A stretch of 64,000 nt of DNA. Origin: Campylobacter showae CSUNSWCD. Its GTDB lineage: Bacteria > Campylobacterota > Campylobacteria > Campylobacterales > Campylobacteraceae. The notes under the pieces were generated by a model. That model worked only from the letters and a program-made list of their open reading frames with translations. It did no database searches and was not told the DNA's origin. Both the position numbers and the translations under genes were made by a program. Of the stretch, positions 43,671 through 51,956 are shown in pieces. The stretch spans positions 1 to 64,000 of the forward strand of contig NZ_AMZQ01000001.1 in assembly GCF_000313615.1 (NCBI RefSeq), given 5' to 3'. Each line of letters starts with the position of its first letter. Position 1 is the stretch's first letter.

Positions 43671-44291
43671 ATGGATCAATTTTTAACGCTTATTGGCAAC
43701 AATCTCATATTTTCCGTTCCGCTGGTTATCGTTGTAGTTTTTGCCTTGCTTGAGGTTATTTTGATGATGACCGGATTTTCGGTGCTTGAGCCGATAAACG
43801 GGCTGTTTGACGGAGCCGAGGGCATCGACGCTCCTGGTACCGAGCTACTAGCGTGGGCGAACAAAGGCGGCGTGCCTAGCACCGTTTTTTACGGGATTTT
43901 GCTTATGAGCTTCGGAGCGTGCGGGCTTTTTATCGTTAGCGTTTTTTATGGATTTGCGGCGCCAGCGTGGTACATGAGCGCGGTTATTGCCGCGGTTTCG
44001 TTTTTTATCGCTTTGACTTGGACTAGATGGGTTAGTCTGCTCGCGGCAAAATACCTGCCTCAAGTGCAAAGCGCTGCGTTTAGCAAAAAGGAGCTTCTTG
44101 GCTGCGAATGCGAAGTAAAGGACTATAAAATAACCAAAGAGCAAGGCGGCGACGTTAAGGTTGCGGATAAAAACGGAAAAGAACGTTTCGTTTTTGCACG
44201 AGCTACCGGCGATGATGAGCTTGTAAAAGGCGATATCGCGCTCATCGTTAGAGTCGAAAAAAATAACTTTTACATTAAGAAAAAACAGTAA
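43671..44291 (+). CDS. YqiJ-like inner-membrane protein with OB-fold domain (flotillin partner)
   Basis: The 206-residue protein has about four membrane helices in its first 125 residues (FSVPLVIVVVFALLEVILMM, VFYGILLMSFGACGLFIVSV, AVIAAVSFFIALTW) and a small beta-barrel C terminus (CECEVKDYKITKEQGGDVKVADK), the NfeD/YqiJ OB-fold arrangement. It lies 21 bases upstream of the flotillin gene, as yqiJ precedes yqiK in E. coli. NfeD-type proteins bind flotillin and help organise membrane microdomains. Confidence 0.8.
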   Translation: MDQFLTLIGNNLIFSVPLVIVVVFALLEVILMMTGFSVLEPINGLFDGAEGIDAPGTELLAWANKGGVPSTVFYGILLMSFGACGLFIVSVFYGFAAPAWYMSAVIAAVSFFIALTWTRWVSLLAAKYLPQVQSAAFSKKELLGCECEVKDYKITKEQGGDVKVADKNGKERFVFARATGDDELVKGDIALIVRVEKNNFYIKKKQ

Positions 44292-44312
44292 ATTTAATCA
44301 AAGGAGAATAGC

Positions 44313-46115
44313 ATGAACATTGACGCAATGACTTCTATGGCCGTATTTGCCGGCATAGGACTTTTTTCTATCATTATCTTAGGTATCGTTTTTTCGAGGC
44401 TTTACCGAAAAACGACAAAGGAGCTTACGTTCGTGCGAACGGGCTTTGGCGGTGAAAAGGTCGTCGTGGACGGCGGCGCGCTGATACTGCCGATACTGCA
44501 TGATTATATCGACATAAATATGCAGTCGATGAAGGTCACGGTAGCTCGCTCTAAAAGCGATAGCTTCATAACCAAAGATAGAATGCGCGTGGATATCACG
44601 GCTGATTTTTACATCAGAGTGGGCGAGGATAGAGAGTCTATCTCGCGCGCGGCGCAGACGTTAGGTAAAAAAACGATTGATCTACGCGAACTAACCGGTC
44701 TTATCGAAGGTAAGCTAATCGCCACGCTCCGCTCGGTAGCAAGCTCGATGGAGATGAAGGAGCTACACGAAAAAAGGGATGAATTTAGTTCGCAGGTAAA
44801 AAACGCTATCGAAGCCGACCTATCTAAAAACGGCCTTCAGCTAGAGTCGGTTTCGCTTACTTCGCTAGATCAAACGGCTAAAGAGTTTTTTAACGAAAAC
44901 AACGCTTTTGACGCAGAAGGTTTAACGAGCCTAACGCAAACTATCGAAGAGCGCAAAAAGCTACGAAACGATATCGAACGCTCTACCGAGGTGCAAATCG
45001 CGCAGAAAAACTACGAAACGCAGTCGGAGAAATTTGAAATCCAAAGAAAACAAGCCGAGGCTGAAGCGACGCAACAAACCAAGATAGCAAATTTCCAAGC
45101 CGAGCAAGAAGCGCTAAGGGCAAAAGAGGCCGAAAGTAGGCGAAAAGAGGCCGAAGAAGCCAAGATCGTCGCAAACAAAGCTATCGAAGAGGCGCAGATA
45201 AACAAAGCGCGCGCTATCGAAACCGTCGAGATAGAAAAGGCTAGAGCTATCAGGGAAGCCGAGATCAACAAAGAAAAAGCCGTCGAGCTCGCAAATCAGA
45301 GCAAAAACATAGAAATCGCCAAAAAAGTCGAGGAAGAGGCCGCGGCTAAAACGCTAGCCAACGAGAAAAAGGCGCTAGAAGCCGCATCTTTTGAGAAGAT
45401 TAAAACATCGTCCGAGACTGAGCAGGCCGAGCGCGCTAAAAAGCTAGCGCTAATCGAAGCGCAAAAAGAGGCCGAGCAACTCTCTATCGAAAAAACGGTT
45501 GCCGCAAAAGCTGAAAAAGAAGCCGAAGAAAACCTAGCCGAAGCCGCTAAAATCAAAGCAATGGGTGCAAGCGAAGCGCTAAAAATCAAGGCCACCGCAG
45601 AAGCCGAAGCTATAAAGATAACGGCTGAAGCCAACAGGCTAAACTACGAGGTTGAGGCTAAGGGTAAAACCGAGATAAATAACGCAGAAAATATCGTCTC
45701 GGCGGAGATTTTGGAAAATAGATTTAAACTCGCATTGGTCGAGTTTATGCCGCAAATAATCGCCCAGGTCGTAAAACCCGCAGAAAAAATCGACTCTATC
45801 AAAATCGTGCAAATGGCAGGCCTTGGTGGCGCAAATCAAGGCGGAATCGGTTCAAATACTAACGGCGTTGTTAGCAATGCGGGCGCGTCTCTCTCCGATC
45901 AAATCGTAAACGCGTCTTTAAACTATAAAGTAAATGCACCGATAATCGACGATCTTATGAAGCAAGTAGGTATCGATCTAAACGGCGGGATACAAAATAT
46001 CGCCTCGCCCCTGCTAGATGGTTGCGAAAAAGCTAAAGACAAGTCAAATTTTAGCGCAAAAGAGACTGAGAAATTTAATGCTGCAAGCGAACAAAAAGAC
46101 AGCAAGAAAAAGTAA
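44313..46115 (+). CDS. Flotillin-family protein (YqiK type)
   Basis: The 600-residue protein has one N-terminal membrane helix (AVFAGIGLFSIIILGIVFSRLY), an SPFH/band-7 domain to about residue 200 (VRTGFGGEKVVVDGGALILP, SITKDRMRVDI-like block, SLDQTAKEFFNENNAFDAEGL), then a long alanine and glutamate-rich coiled coil (roughly 205-480) with many KAE, EAE and EKA repeats, and a glycine and asparagine-rich tail. This is flotillin architecture. It probably forms membrane rafts together with the YqiJ-like protein. Highly biased composition over the coiled coil is normal for the family. AAAGGAG precedes the ATG. Confidence 0.9.
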   Translation: MNIDAMTSMAVFAGIGLFSIIILGIVFSRLYRKTTKELTFVRTGFGGEKVVVDGGALILPILHDYIDINMQSMKVTVARSKSDSFITKDRMRVDITADFYIRVGEDRESISRAAQTLGKKTIDLRELTGLIEGKLIATLRSVASSMEMKELHEKRDEFSSQVKNAIEADLSKNGLQLESVSLTSLDQTAKEFFNENNAFDAEGLTSLTQTIEERKKLRNDIERSTEVQIAQKNYETQSEKFEIQRKQAEAEATQQTKIANFQAEQEALRAKEAESRRKEAEEAKIVANKAIEEAQINKARAIETVEIEKARAIREAEINKEKAVELANQSKNIEIAKKVEEEAAAKTLANEKKALEAASFEKIKTSSETEQAERAKKLALIEAQKEAEQLSIEKTVAAKAEKEAEENLAEAAKIKAMGASEALKIKATAEAEAIKITAEANRLNYEVEAKGKTEINNAENIVSAEILENRFKLALVEFMPQIIAQVVKPAEKIDSIKIVQMAGLGGANQGGIGSNTNGVVSNAGASLSDQIVNASLNYKVNAPIIDDLMKQVGIDLNGGIQNIASPLLDGCEKAKDKSNFSAKETEKFNAASEQKDSKKK

Positions 46116-46149
46116 ATCTAGCCTCAAAATTGATTAAAGTTGTGTGAGG

Positions 46150-46199
46150 GGGCGGCACGCTAGCGCGGTAAAGCCAGCTAAATTTGGCCGTCCTTTTTT
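46150..46199 (+). terminator. Probable terminator after the flotillin gene
   Basis: GGGCGGC near 46150 pairs imperfectly with GCCGTCC near 46187-46193, followed by TTTTTT. The long loop contains ACGCTAGCGCGGTA, a word also seen at 36977-36990. The remainder of the 46116-46450 gap is AT-rich, with the yedE leader hairpin at its end. Confidence 0.45.
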
Positions 46200-46396
46200 A
46201 CAATCAAAACAATAGCTACTTTTTGTGGTTGTTTTTGGCATATTTTGAGCTGTCTACACGGCTGTAAATTTAACATCTGCAAATTTTAAACACGTTTAAT
46301 ATTTATGTAAATTTAACTGCTTAAGTTAAATTTTATATTCCCTTTCAAATTTGATTAAATCGCAAGTAAATTTTATTAATTTTTTATTTTAACATC

Positions 46397-46433
46397 AGTA
46401 AAATAACGCTTAAGAAATCGGGTCGATTTTACT
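46397..46433 (+). promoter_or_regulatory. Leader hairpin upstream of yedE
   Basis: AGTAAAAT (46397-46404) pairs with ATTTTACT (46426-46433), ending seven bases before the AAAGGAC ribosome site. From memory, fdhT in C. jejuni responds to selenium, so a leader hairpin is worth noting, but no regulator can be named. Confidence 0.35.
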
Positions 46434-46450
46434 TTTTCAAAGGACACTTC

Positions 46451-47518
46451 ATGAATTTTTCAAATTCAAAATGGTTTATCGTTTCAGGTGCAGCGCTCGG
46501 CGCTCTAGGCGCATTGCTCGTGTATTTTGGCAACCCCGGCAACATGGGCGTTTGCGCGGCTTGCTTTTTGCGCGATACGGCGGGAGCGCTGGGCTTTCAC
46601 CGCGCAGGAGTCGTGCAGTACGTGCGCCCCGAGATCATCGGGCTCATTTTGGGCGGCTTTTTAGCCAGCGTGCTTTGGACGAAGGAGTTTAGCGCGACCA
46701 CGGGCTCTTCGCCTTTCGTGCGCTTTTTTCTCGGATTTTTCGCGATGATCGGTTGTCTCGTGTTTTTGGGCTGCCCGTGGAGAGCGTTTTTGCGTCTCGG
46801 CGGCGGCGATATGACGGCGATTGCGGGAGTCGTCGGTATTTTTGCAGGCGTGTGCGCGGGCGTATTTTTCAAAAAGCTCGGCTACGGCCTCACGCACGAG
46901 ACTAAAGCTCAGGCCGCGATAGGCGTTTTGCCGACGGTTATGGGTATTTTGCTGCTTGCGGCGCTGGCTCTTGGGCTAAAGCTTGGCGAAAACGGCGCGC
47001 TTTTTACCTCCGCAAAAGGCCCTGGCTCCATGCATGCTCCGATCCTGATCTCGCTTGGATTTAGCATCGTCGTGGGCGCGCTAATGCACAAAAGCAAATT
47101 TTGTAGCGTAGGGGCGTTTAGTAGGCTTTTAAAAGGGGATTTTTCGATGTTTACGGGCATTGTCAGTATCGTGGTTTTTGCCAGCATCGTAAATTTAGCG
47201 CTTGGGCAGTATAAATTCGGCTTTGAAGGCCAGCCTATCGCGCACAACGACGTGCTTTGGAACTTCCTTAGCATGACGCTAGCAGGGCTTTGCTTTAGCC
47301 TGAGCGAAGGCTGCCCGGGCAAGCATCTCGTGCAAATGGGCACGGGAAATCTAAGCTCGGTAATCTTTGTCATCGGTATGGCGGCTGGCGCGGCCGTAGC
47401 GCATAACTTCTTGCTCGCTAGCTCTCCTAGCGCCATAACGGCGGCGGCTCCGTGGGCGGTGGCGATGGGGTTTATTTTTGCGGCTTATGTGGGATTTTTT
47501 CACAAAAAAGCAGCTTGA
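46451..47518 (+). CDS. yedE: YedE/FdhT-family selenium-related membrane transporter
   Basis: The 355-residue protein has about nine to ten membrane helices and two sulfur-transport-type half repeats. Key features are CAACFLRDTAGALG near residue 35, FLGCPWRAFLRLGGGD near 102, HKSKFCSVGAFSRLLKGD near 215 and LSEGCPGKHLVQMGTGN near 283, matching YedE proteins with conserved cysteines in pore-lining positions. In C. jejuni the homologue FdhT, with FdhU, is needed for selenium-dependent formate dehydrogenase. Here the fdhU/yedF homologue is 4 kb away at 51357, with moa, nspC and fdhC genes between them. Predicted role: uptake of a reduced selenium species. Confidence 0.9.
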   Translation: MNFSNSKWFIVSGAALGALGALLVYFGNPGNMGVCAACFLRDTAGALGFHRAGVVQYVRPEIIGLILGGFLASVLWTKEFSATTGSSPFVRFFLGFFAMIGCLVFLGCPWRAFLRLGGGDMTAIAGVVGIFAGVCAGVFFKKLGYGLTHETKAQAAIGVLPTVMGILLLAALALGLKLGENGALFTSAKGPGSMHAPILISLGFSIVVGALMHKSKFCSVGAFSRLLKGDFSMFTGIVSIVVFASIVNLALGQYKFGFEGQPIAHNDVLWNFLSMTLAGLCFSLSEGCPGKHLVQMGTGNLSSVIFVIGMAAGAAVAHNFLLASSPSAITAAAPWAVAMGFIFAAYVGFFHKKAA

Positions 47519-47753
47519 TTCCCCATAATTTTGCTTCGACTTCGTCTCGCAACCGCTAATCGCTTCGCTGCGGACGAACGGATTTCAAGCTTTAAAATTT
47601 TAAACCCGTTTTGGTTACGTATTTCATATACGCGCCCTAACGGGTTAAAATTTTAAAGTTAAACTACGCCTATTGCGTCTGGAATATTTGTCGCATATCT
47701 TGCTAAATTTATAAATTTGACATTTTCGCGGCGCGGGTCTGGGCGAGTAAAGA
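47519..47753 (+). repeat. Variable-stem hairpin element, copy B2, with inverted CCCAGACCCGC word
   Basis: Directly after the yedE stop comes TGATTCCCC as in copy B1. Arms CTTTAAAATTTTAAACCCGTT (47590-47610; one bulge) and AACGGGTTAAAATTTTAAAG (47639-47658) pair over about 20 bases; the inner stem is CGTAT/ATACG. The right flank has GCGTCTGGAATATTT as in B1. At 47720-47752 the minus strand reads TTTACTCGCCCAGACCCGCG, the dispersed word. Confidence 0.7.
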
Positions 47754-47831
47754 GACAAGGTGCCGAGTTCTTAAATTTGAGTTAATATGAAAAGCGAGCT
47801 GGAATTTGCCAAATTTTGATGGCGATCCAGA

Positions 47832-47866
47832 GTAAAAAGCGGGCTAAACATCATAGTCTAGCCCGC
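47832..47866 (-). terminator. Rho-independent terminator of moaD-moaE
   Basis: On the minus strand GCGGGCTA (47866-47859) pairs with TAGCCCGC (47846-47839) and is followed by TTTTTACT. It lies about 75 bases after the moaE stop. Confidence 0.8.
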
Positions 47867-47939
47867 AAGAAACAAATCTTTTATCTAAAAAGTCGTAAAA
47901 TTTGCTCAGGCGCGCGTGATAAGGCCGCGCCGAGAAATT

Positions 47940-48374
47940 TTATCCTAAAAGCCCGGCGCCTTTGATCGCTTGACTGCGCTCTTTTGCGTAGATACGCTCG
48001 CCTCCCACTACGTCGTATTTCCAGATCGGCGCGTTAGCCTTAAAGTCCTCGACAAACTCGTTTATCAGCTGCAAGGCGACCTTTCTTTGTGGGCTTACCA
48101 CGCCTGCGACGTAGGAGCTCTCGTGCACCGGCACGTCTCCGCGAGAATGTGCGAAAAGCACATATGCACCCAGATCCTTTGCCTTTTGCTCCCAACTAGA
48201 TAGCCATTTGCGCAGGATCGGCTCGTAGATGTCAAAGCTAAGCGCGCCGATGCCGCCTTCCTCGCGCACGATGCCTGTAAACGTGATGAGCGCGCCGCAG
48301 TTTTTGTCCCTAAACTCGTCGTACCAGGCGTTTGTGATCGCTTTGGCGTCGAGACTTCCTTCAAATATCTGCAT
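47940..48374 (-). CDS. moaE: Molybdopterin synthase catalytic subunit MoaE
   Basis: The 144-residue subunit works with MoaD to put two sulfurs on precursor Z, giving molybdopterin. It shows CGALITFTGIVREEGGIGALSFDIYEPIL near residues 26-55, AHSRGDVPVHESSYVAGVVSPQRK near 84-107 and PIWKYDVVGGERIY near the end, where Lys residues contact MoaD. Length is typical. It starts 1 base after the moaD stop and shares its transcript. Confidence 0.95.
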   Translation of the reverse strand: MQIFEGSLDAKAITNAWYDEFRDKNCGALITFTGIVREEGGIGALSFDIYEPILRKWLSSWEQKAKDLGAYVLFAHSRGDVPVHESSYVAGVVSPQRKVALQLINEFVEDFKANAPIWKYDVVGGERIYAKERSQAIKGAGLLG

Positions 48375-48375
48375 A

Positions 48376-48597
48376 TTAACCTCCGCAAACTGGCGGTAAA
48401 ATGGAAATTTTATCTCCGTCTTTTAGCGGCGCGTCAAGAGAGCTTGCGATCTCGTCGTTTACGGCGACGGCGCAGATTTTTAGCCACTCGGACAACTCCG
48501 CATACTCGCCTAGTTTTTCTTTTACTTCGCTTAAATTTGCCGCTTCCAGCTTTAAATTATTCATCTTTATCGGGCCCAAAAACTCGATTTCTACCAT
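48376..48597 (-). CDS. moaD: Molybdopterin synthase sulfur carrier subunit MoaD
   Basis: The 73-residue ubiquitin-fold protein begins MVEIEFLGPIKM and ends DGDKISILPPVCGG, the Gly-Gly tail that carries thiocarboxylate. LAVNDEIAS-like residues (AVNDEIASSLDAPLKDGDKI) match the family. It is the first gene of moaD-moaE and is divergent from nspC, the neighbourhood also seen in C. jejuni (Cj1515c-Cj1518). Confidence 0.93.
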   Translation of the reverse strand: MVEIEFLGPIKMNNLKLEAANLSEVKEKLGEYAELSEWLKICAVAVNDEIASSLDAPLKDGDKISILPPVCGG

Positions 48598-48688
48598 AAA
48601 TTCGCCTTTGAAATTAAATTTTTTTCTTGATTTTACTTAAAAAAATATTTAGATATACTTACGCCAAATTTTAAACGAAAGAGCCGTA

Positions 48689-49828
48689 ATGAACGAAATC
48701 TTAAGCAAAATAAAAACGCCCGCCTACGTCTGCGAAGAGGCCAAGGTGCGCGCAAATCTCGAAATTTTAAAACGCGTCAAGGTTGAGAGCGGCGCAAAGG
48801 TGTTAGTCGCCCTAAAAGGCTTTGCATTTAGTGGCGTGATGGGGCTTGTGGGCGAGTATCTAGACGGCGCGACATGCAGCGGCCTACACGAGGCTAAATT
48901 TGCCGCAAAATACGTTCGCGGCGAGATCCATACCTATTCGCCTGCATTTAAAGACGAGGACATAGATGAGGTGCTAGCGCTTTCAAAGCACGTGGTTTTT
49001 AACTCCTTTGCGCAGTGGGCTAAATTTAAAGAAAAAGCTCTAGCCGCGGGCGTTACCTGTGGGCTTCGCGTAAATCCAGAGCTATCCGTCGCACCAACTG
49101 ATGCTTATAATCCTTGCGGCAGGTATAGCCGACTAGGCATCACGCGCGCAAATTTCGACGCTGACGCGCTTGATGGTATCACGGGGCTACATTTTCACGC
49201 GCTTTGCGAGGAGAGCGCGCAAAGCCTGGAGACCGTGCTGATGGCGTTTGAGGAGAAATTCGGTGAGTTTATACCGCGTATGAAGTGGGTAAATTTCGGC
49301 GGCGGACATCACGTCACCAAAGAAGGCTACGACGTGGATCTGCTCATAAGTTTGATCAAAAATTTCCGCAAAAAGTACGGCGTCGAGGTCTACATCGAGC
49401 CAGGTGAAGCGGTGGGCTGGCAGACGGGATTTTTGGCTGCTTCGGTGCTTGATTTCGTGCAAAACGAAAAAACCATAGCGATCCTGGACGTCTCAGCTGA
49501 GGCGCACATGCCAGACACTGTGCTGATGCCGTACCGACCGGCTGTGCGAGGTGAGAGCAGGGGCGGTAAATTTAGCTACCGTTTTGGCGGAAATACCTGT
49601 CTAGCCGGCGATATCGTAGGGCTTGACGCCGGCGAGCCCGAGTATAAATTTGACGCGCCGCTAAGCGTGGGCGACAAAGTGATCTTTGAGGATCAGATCC
49701 ACTACACGATCGTGAAAAACACGACCTTTAACGGCATCAAGCTGCCCGATTTGCTGCTTTTAAAAGAAAACGGCGAGCTTGTAACCGTACGGGAATTTGG
49801 CTTTGAAGAGTATGAGAGACGAAACTAG
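48689..49828 (+). CDS. nspC: Carboxynorspermidine decarboxylase NspC
   Basis: The 379-residue PLP enzyme is of the alanine-racemase-fold decarboxylase group. Lys43 in VLVALKGFAF is the likely PLP lysine; LRVNPELS near residue 131, GLHFHALCEES near 169, NFGGGHHVT near 202 and EPGEAVGWQ near 236 are the usual active-site blocks. The catalytic cysteine region is NTCLAGDIVG near 303. It makes spermidine from carboxyspermidine, paired with the dehydrogenase at 30803. In C. jejuni nspC adjoins the fdh locus, and here it is followed by fdhC. Confidence 0.95.
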   Translation: MNEILSKIKTPAYVCEEAKVRANLEILKRVKVESGAKVLVALKGFAFSGVMGLVGEYLDGATCSGLHEAKFAAKYVRGEIHTYSPAFKDEDIDEVLALSKHVVFNSFAQWAKFKEKALAAGVTCGLRVNPELSVAPTDAYNPCGRYSRLGITRANFDADALDGITGLHFHALCEESAQSLETVLMAFEEKFGEFIPRMKWVNFGGGHHVTKEGYDVDLLISLIKNFRKKYGVEVYIEPGEAVGWQTGFLAASVLDFVQNEKTIAILDVSAEAHMPDTVLMPYRPAVRGESRGGKFSYRFGGNTCLAGDIVGLDAGEPEYKFDAPLSVGDKVIFEDQIHYTIVKNTTFNGIKLPDLLLLKENGELVTVREFGFEEYERRN

Positions 49829-49845
49829 ATTTGCTTCCTGAAACT

Positions 49846-49888
49846 GCGCCCTTTAGAGTGTAAATTTGATGTTTGAGGGCGCCTTTTT
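49846..49888 (+). terminator. Rho-independent terminator of nspC
   Basis: GCGCCCT (49846-49852) pairs with AGGGCGC (49876-49882), followed by CTTTTT. It lies 18 bases after the stop codon. Confidence 0.75.
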
Positions 49889-50268
49889 GGTCGTAAATTT
49901 AAGTCAAATTTGGTGTCGATTTTTTGCCTGAAATGCGGATGCGCTAAACCCGCGCCTTTTCAGCTTTAAATTTAAAATTTGGTTTATTGTCCGTCAAATT
50001 TGCTGCAAATTTAATCCCAAACGAAGTTAAATTTAAGATAAATAAAATCTAGCTTATATAAATGAATTAATATAGTAGATTATAAATTTGACTCCTATTT
50101 TGATAAAAATACGCCCGAACTACCTAAAAAAGCGATGTTTCGACGCTAAGCTTGTATTACGTTATTTTTTGATATAATTTCATAAAAATCCGCACAATTT
50201 AGCCTTTGGCTGGATGCCGACCACAACAAGCTTTTTAAGACGGAAAACAAAAACCAAAGGGAGATAGC
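49889..50268. other. Intergenic region before fdhC with promoter and a dispersed word
   Basis: TGCGCTAAACCCGCGCCTTTTCAG at about 49932-49955 is a weak copy of the CCCAGACCCGC word. A TATAAT -10 box lies at 50173-50178, giving an fdhC leader of about 85 bases that contains a small hairpin AGCC-TTT-GGCT at 50201-50211. I see no gene in the gap. Confidence 0.5.
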
Positions 50269-51216
50269 ATGACGAGAATTTTTAGTTTGCTTTCAGTTTT
50301 CGCCTGTTGGGCCTTCGCTATCGAGGCGAGTCCTAGCACGAACCAGTACCAGAGCAATATCTGGGCTGCGGGCAGAATCGAGAACATTAAGCCTTACGAA
50401 GACGGTTTGGGGCCGATTTTTACGTTTCTTCAGGGCAACGACTACTTCGCGATAGCGGCCTTGTCGCTTATTTTGGCTGTTATCGGCGCGTTCGTTCTGC
50501 ACTTTTTGATCATCGGACCGAAACACTTCAGCCACGACGGCAAAAAAGTCTATGCGTTTAATATGATAGAGCGCGTATCTCACGGCGCTGCGGCGATCGC
50601 ATGGATAGTGCTCATACCGACGGGCGTCATCATGATGTGGGGCGCAGAGCTTGGTGGAGGCGCGTTTGTTAGATTTTGTAAAGACATCCACGGATTAGCT
50701 ACGATTTTATTTGCCGTTTCGGTGCCTCCGATGCTGATAGCTTGGACAGTGAGGATGCTACCTGCGGTTTATGATATCAGATGGATGCTGATCGTCGGCG
50801 GATATCTCTCAAAGATTAAACGTCCAGTACCTGCGGGCAAATTTAACGCCGGCCAAAAGGCGTGGTACTGGGTGGCTATCCCTGGCGGTATCGTGATGAT
50901 ACTAACAGGTGCAGCTATGTTTTTCCTTGACTTTAGAGCTCCAGACGTTGCGAGCTGGCTTGGCGTATCGCAGATTGAAATTTTAAGAGCTTCTGCACTA
51001 ATTCATAACGTGCTTGGCATCGTGTGCGCGGTATTTTTCCTAGTGCACATCTACATGGCGGCCATTGCTATTCACGGCGCTATCTGGTCGATGATAACTG
51101 GCTATAAAGAAGAAGAAGAGGTTTACGTACTTCACCACTACTGGTATCAGGAACTCATCTCTAAAAACAAAATCCCCGTATCTGAATACGAAAAAACTTA
51201 CGCGAAATTAAAATAA
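50269..51216 (+). CDS. fdhC: Formate dehydrogenase cytochrome b subunit FdhC
   Basis: The 315-residue protein has a signal-like first helix, then four further membrane helices with haem-ligand histidines in ERVSHGAAAIAWIVL near residue 103, CKDIHGLATILFAV near 139 and LIHNVLGIVCAVFFLVHIYMA near 241-261, the FdnI/FdhC pattern for two b haems. It accepts electrons from FdhB and reduces menaquinone. An N-terminal extension of about 60 residues is typical of Campylobacter. It is separated from fdhAB by about 36 kb but lies immediately before yedF-selD, with a bidirectional terminator between. AAAGGGAG precedes the ATG. Confidence 0.93.
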   Translation: MTRIFSLLSVFACWAFAIEASPSTNQYQSNIWAAGRIENIKPYEDGLGPIFTFLQGNDYFAIAALSLILAVIGAFVLHFLIIGPKHFSHDGKKVYAFNMIERVSHGAAAIAWIVLIPTGVIMMWGAELGGGAFVRFCKDIHGLATILFAVSVPPMLIAWTVRMLPAVYDIRWMLIVGGYLSKIKRPVPAGKFNAGQKAWYWVAIPGGIVMILTGAAMFFLDFRAPDVASWLGVSQIEILRASALIHNVLGIVCAVFFLVHIYMAAIAIHGAIWSMITGYKEEEEVYVLHHYWYQELISKNKIPVSEYEKTYAKLK

Positions 51217-51248
51217 TAAAAAAGGAGAAGTTTTTCTCCTTTTTTATT
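51215..51248. terminator. Perfect bidirectional terminator after fdhC
   Basis: AATAAAAAAGGAGAA (51215-51229) and TTCTCCTTTTTTATT (51234-51248) form a 15-bp perfect stem with loop GTTT; the T run is part of the stem. The fdhC stop codon (51214-51216) touches the stem. Confidence 0.85.
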
Positions 51249-51318
51249 TTAAAGCCCAGGCTGAAATCCGCCTTTTTATACAAAATTTAAAATCTTTTAG
51301 ATAAAATCTCTCCCTAGA

Positions 51319-51331
51319 CTTCAGGTTGAAG
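51319..51331 (+). promoter_or_regulatory. SECIS-like mini-hairpin in the yedF-selD leader
   Basis: CTTC-AGGTT-GAAG is a compact hairpin 25 bases before the yedF start. Its loop begins AGGT, like the AGGTCT apical loop of the E. coli fdhF SECIS element that SelB binds. A SECIS-like leader element in selAB mRNA of E. coli is a known precedent for SelB-mediated repression. Here there is no nearby upstream UGA to decode, so a regulatory role is the inference. Confidence 0.4.
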
Positions 51332-51356
51332 AGTAATAAATTTTAAGGAAAAATCA

Positions 51357-51956
51357 ATGCAAATCGATTGTAGAAATTTGGCTTGCCCTGAGCCCGTCAT
51401 CAGGACGAAAAATGCGCTTGAGAGCCTAAAAGTCGGCGAAAAGCTTGAGATTTTAGTAAATTCTATCGCTCCAAAAGAAAACATTAGCCGTTTTTTAAAA
51501 AATCAAAACGTCGAATTTAGCGTAGAACAAAACGGCACCGAGACAAAAATCACTGCCGTTAAGGGCGAATCAAAGCTGGAGCTAGCAAATTTTGACGAAT
51601 TCGTCTGTGAAATCACGCCAAAGGCTAAAAAAACAGCCCTTTATCTAAATGAAGAGCGTGCCGGTAGCGGCGACGTAGGCGTTAATTTGCTGGCTAAATT
51701 TTTAGGCGCGCTTTTGCAGGTAAAAAATAAACCCGAATACGTAATCTGCGTAAATAACGCCGTCAAAATGACGACGAACCGCGCGCATGCGAGCTTTAAA
51801 CCGCTTAAGGATTTAGAGGCTGCGGGCGTTAAAATTTTAAGCTGCGGCAGCTGCCTCGAGGCATATAAACTCGTAAGCGATCTAAGCGTCGGAGAGATAT
51901 CAAATGCCTACGAAATCATGCAAATTTTAACTACGCACGAGCAAATCAAACTATGA
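51357..51956 (+). CDS. yedF: Selenium metabolism protein YedF (FdhU)
   Basis: The 199-residue cytoplasmic protein has an N-terminal TusA/SirA-like domain with the CPEP motif (RNLACPEPVIRTKNAL) and a C-terminal DsrE-like domain of about 100 residues with LSCGSCLEAYKL near 160-171 as its cysteine site. This fusion is the YedF family associated with selenium use; C. jejuni FdhU is needed for formate dehydrogenase activity. It likely relays selenium as a perselenide to SelD, whose start overlaps its stop (ATGA). The leader holds a SECIS-like hairpin. Confidence 0.92.
   Translation: MQIDCRNLACPEPVIRTKNALESLKVGEKLEILVNSIAPKENISRFLKNQNVEFSVEQNGTETKITAVKGESKLELANFDEFVCEITPKAKKTALYLNEERAGSGDVGVNLLAKFLGALLQVKNKPEYVICVNNAVKMTTNRAHASFKPLKDLEAAGVKILSCGSCLEAYKLVSDLSVGEISNAYEIMQILTTHEQIKL

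Noticed and set aside
36976-46170. Shared word ACGCTAGCGCGGTA at 36977 and 46155 as a regulatory element
   Set aside because: One copy overlaps a promoter -10 region and the other lies in a terminator loop; two copies without common context may be chance.
46659-46897. Frames opposite yedE and other long antisense frames
   Set aside because: They are shadows of well-supported genes, caused by codon bias in this GC range.
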